Positions 1-6,025 of a stretch of 6,025 nucleotides of DNA are shown here, piece after piece; position 1 is the stretch's first letter; each line of letters starts with the position of its first letter. The DNA is from Cycloclasticus sp. (GTDB lineage: Bacteria; Pseudomonadota; Gammaproteobacteria; Methylococcales; Cycloclasticaceae), in the NCBI GenBank assembly GCA_019090295.1, contig JAHRWG010000043.1, positions 1-6,025 on the forward strand. The letters run 5' to 3'. Under the pieces are notes generated by a model, which worked only from the letters and a program-made list of their open reading frames with translations, did not search any database and had not been told where the DNA came from. The position numbers were made by a program, and so were the translations under genes.

Positions 1-829
<829 letters not shown>

Positions 830-836
830 ATATGCG

Positions 837-3800
837 TTAAGCTGCTTGAGTGCTCAATGAGTCTTGCAATGATTTAAGGTCAGCCGCCTTTGGCACTACC
901 AACCAAAATTTATGAATAAAGTCGGAGAAGTTATCCAATATATCCTGCCCTCTTAAGCTAGCCGTTTGAGCGACATATTCCTCTATTAAACTTCGTAGAT
1001 AGCTGCTGTGCATAGCCATTGACTCGGTATGCACGCGATGAATTTCTATCAGTTCGTGGTTGTATTGGTCAACAAAACTACGTGACTCATCCAGCACGAA
1101 AGCAAAGCCACCGGTCATACCGGCACCAAAGTTAATGCCTGTTTCACCCAGCACTGCAACAACACCACCGGTCATATACTCACAACCATGATCACCAATG
1201 CCTTCTACAATCGCTTGTGCACCCGAGTTACGAACAGCAAATCGTTCACCTGCTAACCCTTCTGCAAATAATTTACCGCCCGTTGCACCATATAAACATG
1301 TATTGCCCATAATGGTCGTTTCATGGCTATTAAACACACTGCCTTTTGGCTTTTTAAGGACTATTTTACCGCCGGCCATACCCTTACCAACGTAATCGTT
1401 AGCATCGCCTTCTAAGGTTAGGTTTAGACCACCTGCGTTCCAAACGCCAAAACTTTGCCCAGCTGAACCTGTGAAGTTAACCTCTATTGGTGCGTCTGAC
1501 ATCCCATTATTACCATAACGTTTAGCCACTTCGCCTGATAAACGTGCCCCTATGGAGCGGTCAATATTGCAAATATCATAACTAAAGCTACCACCTTTTT
1601 TTGCCTCAATGCTTGGTAAGATCTCGGCGACCATTTTTTCAGCATATTCTGCATTATCAAACGGTACATTTTGTGGTGTTACACAATGTTGCACTTTCTC
1701 AGCATTGCCTGGTATCGGTTCTAAAATGGGTAATAAATTAAGGCCCTGTTGTTTCTCTGTACTACCTTCAATTTGTTCCAGCAAATCTGTTCGACCAACA
1801 ATATCCTCCAATTTGGAGAAGCCTAACTTTGCCAGCCATTCACGAACTTCTTGGGCAATGAAGCGGAAGTAGTTCATCACGTACTCAACTTCCCCATGAT
1901 AGTGCTTCATGCGAAGAATCTTATCTTGGGTTGCGATGCCTGTCGCACAGTTATTTAGGTGGCAGATTCGTAAATAACGACAACCCATTGCAATCATTGG
2001 CCCAGTACCAAAACCGAAACTCTCGGCACCTAGCAGAGCCGCTTTGATAACATCTAAGCCTGTTTTTAAGCCACCATCTGTTTGTAAGCGAACTTTACTG
2101 CGCAAGTCATTGGCCAGTAAAATTTGATGCGTTTCAGCCAGACCCAGTTCCCAAGGAGCACCGGCATAACGGACAGATGTCAACGGGCTTGCGCCTGTTC
2201 CACCATCATAGCCAGCAATGGTAATTAAATCGGCATAGCACTTTGCAACACCTGCAGCAATCGTCCCAACACCTGCTTCTGATACTAGTTTGACCGATAC
2301 CAGTGCATTTGGGTTAACTTGTTTCAAGTCAAATATCAATTGCGCCAAATCTTCAATTGAATAGATATCGTGGTGCGGTGGTGGTGAAATAAGTGCAACG
2401 CCTGGTTTTGAATAGCGCAGCGTTGCTATCATATGATTCACTTTATCACCCGGTAACTGTCCACCTTCACCAGGTTTTGCTCCTTGAGCAACTTTAATCT
2501 GAAGCACATCGGCATTTACAAGGTAATGCGGTGTCACCCCAAAGCGGCCAGACGCAATTTGTTTAATTCTTGATAGTTTTTCGGTACCAAAACGCGCGGG
2601 GTCTTCACCACCCTCACCTGAGTTAGAACGGCCACCTAATCGATTCATTGCAATAGCCAATGTTTCATGTGCTTCTGGAGAAAGTGCTCCCAATGACATT
2701 GCAGCGGTATCAAACCTTGAGTATAAACCCTCTGCTGGCTCCACTTGATCAATTGAAATGGCTTTGTCAGTCTCCAATTTCAAGCGGAACATATCTCGCA
2801 TAGATGATGCAGGCCGGTTGTTTACATGGTCGGCATAAGTGCGGTAACGGCTAATATCACCTGAACGAACCGCTTGCTGTAACGCATTAACAACATCGGG
2901 GTTATACGCGTGGTATTCACCACCATGCACATACTTTAATAAACCGCCTTGCTCTGTTTGCTTGCGTGGGTTCCACGCCAACTGAGAAAGCTCTTTTAGT
3001 TCATCTTCTAATTGGCTATAACCTGCACCTTCAATACGGCTAGTTGTTCCTTTGAAGCAGGCTGTGACCACTTCATTTTTTAGTCCCACAATTTCAAATA
3101 ATTGTGAACCACGGTAGCTTGCTATCGTGGAGATTCCCATTTTTGATAGAATTTTGTATAGGCCTTTATTAATGCCTCGGCGGTAGTTTTGCGAGAGAGC
3201 CGTTTCTTCAATTTCTTTAATATCTCCAGTTTCTAGCATATCGCTTAATGCTTCTAATGCAAGATATGGGCAAACGGCTGTTGCTCCGTAGCCAATGAGT
3301 GCTGCAAATTGATGAGGGTCACGAACCGTTGCTGACTCTACAACTATATTTGCATCACATCGCACGCCAACTTTAACTAAATGATGATGCACCGCACCTG
3401 TTGCTAATAAAGCATGAACGGGCAGCAATTCTTTTGTTAGCCCTCGATCACTTAAAACAATGACAACATAGCCATTATTAACGGCAGTTTCTACTTGTTG
3501 TGAAATATCCTTAATGGCCTCTTCTAGGTTTAATTGGCTTGGGTCGTATAGCAAACTTATAATTGTGCTCTTATACGATTCATCCTTAACGGCCAACAAT
3601 GCAGCCATTTTGGCAGCAGATAATACGGGTGAGTCTACCTCTAGGCGATGCGCATGATCAGCCAGCTCTTCAAACAAATTCTTTTCTTTGCCAAAGGCTG
3701 TCATTAGTGACATGACGACCTGCTCACGCAAAGGGTCAATCGGTGGATTTGTTACCTGGGCAAACTGCTGCCTAAAGTAATCATAAGGGCTACGTATCTT

Positions 3801-5315
3801 TTGAGATAGCACAGGCATTGGTATGTCATCACCCATGGAGCCTATTGCTTCTTGCCCGGCCTTTGCCAACACCTTAAGTACTTGCTCACGTTCTTCAAAC
3901 GTTAATTGGAATTGCTTCTCATAAATGCCTAGCTCATCTTTTCCAAACCGCGCTAGCGACAGTGGGTCATTATTCTTTGATGTACTTAATTTTTGGGTAT
4001 GCTCTGCTAACCACGCTTTATAGGGCTGACGAGATTTAAGTCGCTCATCAATATCCTTTGGCTCTATTAGTTTGCCTTCTTGTGTATCAACCGCCAGCAT
4101 TTCACCAGGTTTTAAACGACCTTTTTTAATAACATCCTCTGGCTTATAATCATATACACCCACTTCAGAAGCCAAGGTGATATGACGGTCTTTAGTGATA
4201 ACATAACGCGCTGGACGCAAACCGTTTCGGTCCAAGCAACAAGCGACATGGCGACCATCGGTTAATACAATTGCTGCCGGTCCATCCCAAGGTTCCATAT
4301 GCATAGATGAGTACTCATAAAATGCACGTAAGTCTGGGTCCATGGTATGTACATTTTGCCAAGCAGGTGGCACCAATAGGCGCATCACGCGGAAAATATC
4401 CATGCCGCCAGCAATTAAACCATCGACCATGTTATCCATACTGTTGGAATCCGACCCTGATGAGGATACCCACGGCCTAATATCATCCATGTTCGGAATC
4501 AACGGTGTTTCAAAGGTGTAGCTTCGAGCTTGCGCCCAATTCCTATTCCCTTGAATGGTATTAATTTCACCGTTATGAGCAAGAAATCTAAACGGTTGCG
4601 CTAACCGCCACTGAGGAAATGTATTAGTTGCAAATCTCTGGTGGAACACACATTGCGAACTTTCAAGTGTTTCATCGCCTAAATCTGGATAAAAAACAGA
4701 TAGGTTTTCAGGCATAACCAAGCCTTTATATGAGATAACATTTGATGCCAAACTGGCCACATAAAACACCTCGTCGTCTTTTTCTATGGCTTTCTCAGCC
4801 CGACGCCTAGCAATATATAAGTGGCGATCAAGTGTGCTTGAATCCATGCCATCCGCAGCATCCACATAAATTTGTTCAATGCTTGGTAGCGTCGCTAATG
4901 ATTGCGCTCCACAAGCGTCTGTGTTCGTCGGAACAGTTCGCCAAGTTAGAACGGTTAAACCTTCTTTTTCTATTTCTTTAACTAAAGTGGCTTTTGCTTT
5001 TAACGCTTTAGCCTCCTCTCTATGAAGAAAAACCATACCTACAGCAAATACTGGAGCCGGTGTTACGCCTAATGTTTCAGCTTTTGCGCGCAAAAACGTC
5101 TCAGGTGTTTTTAATAGTAAACCACAGCCATCACCGGATTTTCCATCAGCCGCTACGGCGCCTCGATGTGTTAAACGAGCCAGTGAGTCTATTGATGTCT
5201 TGACGAGCCAGTGACTTGGTTTATTATCAATGTGCGCAATAAGTCCAAATCCGCAGCTATCTTTCTCAAATGCAGGGTTATATAGTCCTGCTTGTGGAAT
5301 AGAGGTTTGTTTCAC
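837..5315 (-). CDS. gltB: Glutamate synthase (NADPH) large (alpha) subunit, complete, GTG start
   Basis: GltB hydrolyses glutamine, channels the ammonia and reductively aminates 2-oxoglutarate, giving two glutamates per cycle with GltD. The 1492-residue product matches the usual family length (about 1490). Residues 1-20 form a short propeptide. C21 ([11 protein letters not shown]) is the expected N-terminal nucleophile of the class II (Ntn) amidotransferase domain, about 21-430, with [12 protein letters not shown] and FLAHNGEIN at 225-252. A central domain (about 430-780) contains [18 protein letters not shown]. The FMN/2-oxoglutarate barrel (about 790-1210) carries [10 protein letters not shown] (897-906), [12 protein letters not shown] (near 950), YDGGTGASP (1036-1044) and TDGGLKTG (near 1080). 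The [3Fe-4S] ligands are C1112, C1118 and C1123 ([12 protein letters not shown]). The C-terminal GXGXG beta-helix domain (about 1230-1440) includes [13 protein letters not shown] (1304-1316) and GAGMTGG (1397-1403). The start is GTG, supported by AGGT 7 nt upstream and by the correct propeptide length before C21. No key residue is missing. Confidence 0.99.
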   Translation of the reverse strand: MKQTSIPQAGLYNPAFEKDSCGFGLIAHIDNKPSHWLVKTSIDSLARLTHRGAVAADGKSGDGCGLLLKTPETFLRAKAETLGVTPAPVFAVGMVFLHREEAKALKAKATLVKEIEKEGLTVLTWRTVPTNTDACGAQSLATLPSIEQIYVDAADGMDSSTLDRHLYIARRRAEKAIEKDDEVFYVASLASNVISYKGLVMPENLSVFYPDLGDETLESSQCVFHQRFATNTFPQWRLAQPFRFLAHNGEINTIQGNRNWAQARSYTFETPLIPNMDDIRPWVSSSGSDSNSMDNMVDGLIAGGMDIFRVMRLLVPPAWQNVHTMDPDLRAFYEYSSMHMEPWDGPAAIVLTDGRHVACCLDRNGLRPARYVITKDRHITLASEVGVYDYKPEDVIKKGRLKPGEMLAVDTQEGKLIEPKDIDERLKSRQPYKAWLAEHTQKLSTSKNNDPLSLARFGKDELGIYEKQFQLTFEEREQVLKVLAKAGQEAIGSMGDDIPMPVLSQKIRSPYDYFRQQFAQVTNPPIDPLREQVVMSLMTAFGKEKNLFEELADHAHRLEVDSPVLSAAKMAALLAVKDESYKSTIISLLYDPSQLNLEEAIKDISQQVETAVNNGYVVIVLSDRGLTKELLPVHALLATGAVHHHLVKVGVRCDANIVVESATVRDPHQFAALIGYGATAVCPYLALEALSDMLETGDIKEIEETALSQNYRRGINKGLYKILSKMGISTIASYRGSQLFEIVGLKNEVVTACFKGTTSRIEGAGYSQLEDELKELSQLAWNPRKQTEQGGLLKYVHGGEYHAYNPDVVNALQQAVRSGDISRYRTYADHVNNRPASSMRDMFRLKLETDKAISIDQVEPAEGLYSRFDTAAMSLGALSPEAHETLAIAMNRLGGRSNSGEGGEDPARFGTEKLSRIKQIASGRFGVTPHYLVNADVLQIKVAQGAKPGEGGQLPGDKVNHMIATLRYSKPGVALISPPPHHDIYSIEDLAQLIFDLKQVNPNALVSVKLVSEAGVGTIAAGVAKCYADLITIAGYDGGTGASPLTSVRYAGAPWELGLAETHQILLANDLRSKVRLQTDGGLKTGLDVIKAALLGAESFGFGTGPMIAMGCRYLRICHLNNCATGIATQDKILRMKHYHGEVEYVMNYFRFIAQEVREWLAKLGFSKLEDIVGRTDLLEQIEGSTEKQQGLNLLPILEPIPGNAEKVQHCVTPQNVPFDNAEYAEKMVAEILPSIEAKKGGSFSYDICNIDRSIGARLSGEVAKRYGNNGMSDAPIEVNFTGSAGQSFGVWNAGGLNLTLEGDANDYVGKGMAGGKIVLKKPKGSVFNSHETTIMGNTCLYGATGGKLFAEGLAGERFAVRNSGAQAIVEGIGDHGCEYMTGGVVAVLGETGINFGAGMTGGFAFVLDESRSFVDQYNHELIEIHRVHTESMAMHSSYLRSLIEEYVAQTASLRGQDILDNFSDFIHKFWLVVPKAADLKSLQDSLSTQAA

Positions 5316-5326
5316 TCGGCTTACCT
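5313..5326 (-). promoter_or_regulatory. gltB: gltB ribosome binding site with GTG start codon
   Basis: On the minus strand the sequence reads TATAGGTAAGCCGA followed by GTG AAA CAA ACC. The AGGT core (5323-5326) sits 7 nt before the GTG, which is good spacing. Starting here leaves a 20-residue propeptide before the catalytic Cys21, typical for GltB, and no in-frame ATG exists between the GTG and that cysteine. The GTG is therefore the likely true start, and it may lower translation modestly relative to ATG. Confidence 0.8.
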
Positions 5327-5336
5327 ATAATGTTCT

Positions 5337-5366
5337 AAAAAAGGGGGGACTTGTTAAACGCAAGTC
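5337..5366 (-). terminator. Hairpin plus C6/T6 tract in the gltB leader (terminator-like or 5'-end stem-loop)
   Basis: On the minus strand a perfect 6-bp stem, GACTTG (5366-5361) and CAAGTC (5353-5348), encloses a 7-nt loop. It runs into a C run (six Cs counting the last base of the stem) and then T6 (5342-5337). A GG/CC pairing across a 2x2 C-C mismatch could extend the base. The stem followed by Ts resembles an intrinsic terminator for transcripts arriving from the SPOR gene, although the C run between stem and T tract is unusual and the stem is short. Because the predicted gltB start of transcription lies just before the stem, the same hairpin would also cap the gltB mRNA. Which role applies is inference. 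Confidence 0.4.
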
Positions 5367-5372
5367 GGCCAA

Positions 5373-5387
5373 GGATTATATCAATCC
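5373..5387. repeat. Short inverted repeat overlapping the gltBD -10 box
   Basis: GGATT (5373-5377) and AATCC (5383-5387) are perfect 5-bp arms separated by 5 bp, and the -10 hexamer lies between and within them. Such symmetry could be an operator half-site pair, but 5-bp arms arise by chance fairly often. It is recorded because it sits exactly on the promoter, next to the longer palindrome at the -35. Confidence 0.25.
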
Positions 5388-5403
5388 TATCGCTTTTTTT
5401 CAA
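5375..5403 (-). promoter_or_regulatory. Sigma-70 promoter of the gltBD operon
   Basis: On the minus strand the -35 box is TTGAAA (5403-5398), a 5 of 6 match to TTGACA. A spacer of exactly 17 bp follows, then a perfect -10 box TATAAT (5380-5375) preceded by TG at the extended -10 position (TGATATAAT). The expected transcription start is about 5370-5366, giving a leader of some 50-55 nt before the gltB GTG. The quality of all three elements and the position between the SPOR gene and gltB make this the probable main promoter for gltBD. Two inverted repeats overlap it and could be regulator sites. Confidence 0.82.
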
Positions 5404-5412
5404 TTTGAAAAA
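5396..5412. promoter_or_regulatory. Perfect 17-bp palindrome over the gltBD -35 box (candidate operator)
   Basis: The sequence TTTTTCAA-T-TTGAAAAA on the plus strand has two perfect 8-bp arms around a single central base (5404). One arm contains the whole -35 hexamer (5398-5403), so a protein bound here would interfere with or contact RNA polymerase. It does not match the NtrC consensus. In E. coli gltBDF is governed mainly by Lrp, but this site cannot be assigned to Lrp by eye. An alternative is an A/T-rich upstream element that folds into a palindrome by chance. Confidence 0.4.
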
Positions 5413-5476
5413 TCTTAGCCGCCTACCTAAACCTGCTAATAACTCCTTTCTTCTGTGAAAAAATTAACAGCAAAAC

Positions 5477-6025
5477 TTATTTCGTAGAAATATCTGCTTG
5501 CAAACTTGAGAAGGTCCGAACCCAAGGTGTCACCCTGAGACTTGTGATCGCCGGCTGCTTAGCTGCGTCTATTGCTGCTGCTTTATCGGCATAATCGCCA
5601 TATACGACAACATACCAGTTTTCGTGATGCCGCTTGGATTGCATGTACATTAAGTTCTTTAGCTGAGCATTTTTAATCAGATATTTTTCAGCTGCTTGTT
5701 TTGTTGAAACACCTATTAATTGCAACGTGTAGTGGTCTCCATTCATGCCTTTAAGGATTTCGTGATTACGCGCCAACAAGTTCAGAGGCGAATGAGCGGT
5801 ACTTTGCTGCCCTTCACCCGTATTGTTAGAATGCACCTTCTTAGTTAAATTTAGTTTTTTTATGCTGGCTTCAGGTGTCTTCTGAATAGGTTCCATGGGT
5901 TTCTTTAGTACCACCGGCATTTCTAGAGCTGGTTCCTTTGCTGGTTCCTTTGCTGGTTCCTTTGCTGGTTCCTTTGCTGGTTCCTTTGCTGGTTCCTTTG
6001 CTGGTTCCTTTGCTGTTTCCTTTGC
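5477..6025 (-). CDS. SPOR-domain protein, DamX-like, C-terminal 182 residues; 5' end outside window
   Basis: The reading frame is open to the right edge, so an ATG at 5920 is internal and not the start. The visible part begins with a repetitive Ala-Lys-Glu-Pro linker: one AKET, seven AKEP, then ALE. A further Lys/Pro/Ser-rich, probably disordered stretch of about 60 residues follows. The C-terminal SPOR domain spans about 5737-5501, with HYTLQLIG, NWYVVVYGDYADKAAAIDAA and TPWVRTFSSLQADI. SPOR domains bind peptidoglycan lacking stem peptides and target proteins to the division septum. The TPW...SLQADI ending is characteristic of the DamX group. E. coli DamX is a membrane-anchored septal protein, whereas pseudomonad relatives next to gltB carry an ExeA-like AAA ATPase region at the N terminus. 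Which form this is cannot be seen here. The charged proline-rich linker fits a tether crossing the periplasm. The stop is 161 bp upstream of gltB, which has its own promoter, so the two genes are probably separate transcription units. Confidence 0.85.
   Translation of the reverse strand, partial: AKETAKEPAKEPAKEPAKEPAKEPAKEPAKEPALEMPVVLKKPMEPIQKTPEASIKKLNLTKKVHSNNTGEGQQSTAHSPLNLLARNHEILKGMNGDHYTLQLIGVSTKQAAEKYLIKNAQLKNLMYMQSKRHHENWYVVVYGDYADKAAAIDAAKQPAITSLRVTPWVRTFSSLQADISTK
5931..6025 (-). repeat. In-frame 12-bp tandem repeat encoding AKEP
   Basis: Seven perfect copies of the 12-mer GGTTCCTTTGCT (plus strand; 5931-6014) are followed by an eighth that differs by one base (GTTTCC, changing Pro to Thr) and is cut by the window edge. 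On the coding minus strand each unit reads GCA AAG GAA CCA, giving Ala-Lys-Glu-Pro. The array may continue beyond the window. Because the unit is a multiple of three, gain or loss of copies keeps the frame and only changes linker length. Identity at every synonymous position points to recent slippage expansion. Confidence 0.95.

Noticed and set aside
1198..1395. Plus-strand open frame of 65 codons
   Set aside because: It is antisense to the conserved GXGXG domain of gltB, and its composition is explained by the opposite strand.
1609..1872. Plus-strand open frame of 87 codons
   Set aside because: It is antisense to gltB between the Fe-S ligands and the C-terminal domain. It has no family resemblance.
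5356..5372. Possible sigma-54 promoter (TTGGCCGACTTGC on the minus strand)
   Set aside because: The GG and GC dinucleotides are 7 nt apart rather than the required 10. A strong sigma-70 promoter is present just upstream.
5230..5418. Plus-strand open frame of 62 codons across the gltB start and promoter
   Set aside because: It runs through the gltB propeptide region and the promoter on the opposite strand. Its product looks random after the antisense part.
5452..5479. Possible terminator directly after the SPOR gene stop
   Set aside because: There is a T7 run on the minus strand, but only weak A/T-rich 4-5 bp arms nearby and no G/C-rich stem before it.
5477..5920. SPOR gene starting at the ATG at 5920
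   Set aside because: The frame continues without a stop to the window edge through the AKEP repeats, so this ATG is internal. A SPOR protein lacking its membrane anchor would also be unexpected.
5931..6025. CRISPR array or intergenic repeat element
   Set aside because: The 12-bp units are contiguous without spacers and are in frame with the SPOR protein, so this is a coding tandem repeat.

Overview
The window comes from a bacterial chromosome, most likely a gammaproteobacterium of moderate to low G+C. GltB and GltD resemble the enterobacterial and pseudomonad NADPH-type glutamate synthase subunits closely. The upstream gene encodes a DamX-type SPOR protein. From memory, the order (pil)-aroK-aroB-SPOR gene-gltB-gltD is a familiar gammaproteobacterial neighbourhood, for example in Pseudomonas. 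A marine Thiotrichales-like lineage such as Cycloclasticus or Methylophaga is possible, but this is a weak guess and the sequence does not settle it.

All three genes lie on the minus strand. From upstream (right edge) to downstream (left edge): the C-terminal part of a SPOR-domain protein (5477-6025, start beyond the window), a 161-bp intergenic region (5316-5476), complete gltB (837-5315, GTG start), a 22-bp gap, and the first 271 codons of gltD (1-814, end beyond the window). No RNA genes, mobile elements, CRISPR arrays or pseudogenes were seen. Coding density is ordinary for a housekeeping locus.

gltB and gltD encode the large and small subunits of glutamate synthase (GOGAT), which converts glutamine plus 2-oxoglutarate to two glutamates using NADPH. 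GltD oxidises NADPH and passes electrons through Fe-S clusters to the FMN of GltB. GltB also releases ammonia from glutamine. All catalytic and cluster-binding motifs that can be checked are intact. The intergenic region holds a near-consensus sigma-70 promoter (TTGAAA, 17 bp, TGATATAAT) for gltBD. A perfect 17-bp palindrome overlaps its -35 box, a second inverted repeat overlaps its -10 box, and a hairpin followed by C and T runs lies close to the predicted 5' end of the transcript.

The least ordinary parts are this compact regulatory region and a run of identical 12-bp coding repeats (AKEP) at the right edge, inside the SPOR protein's linker. I found no sign of a novel multi-gene system.
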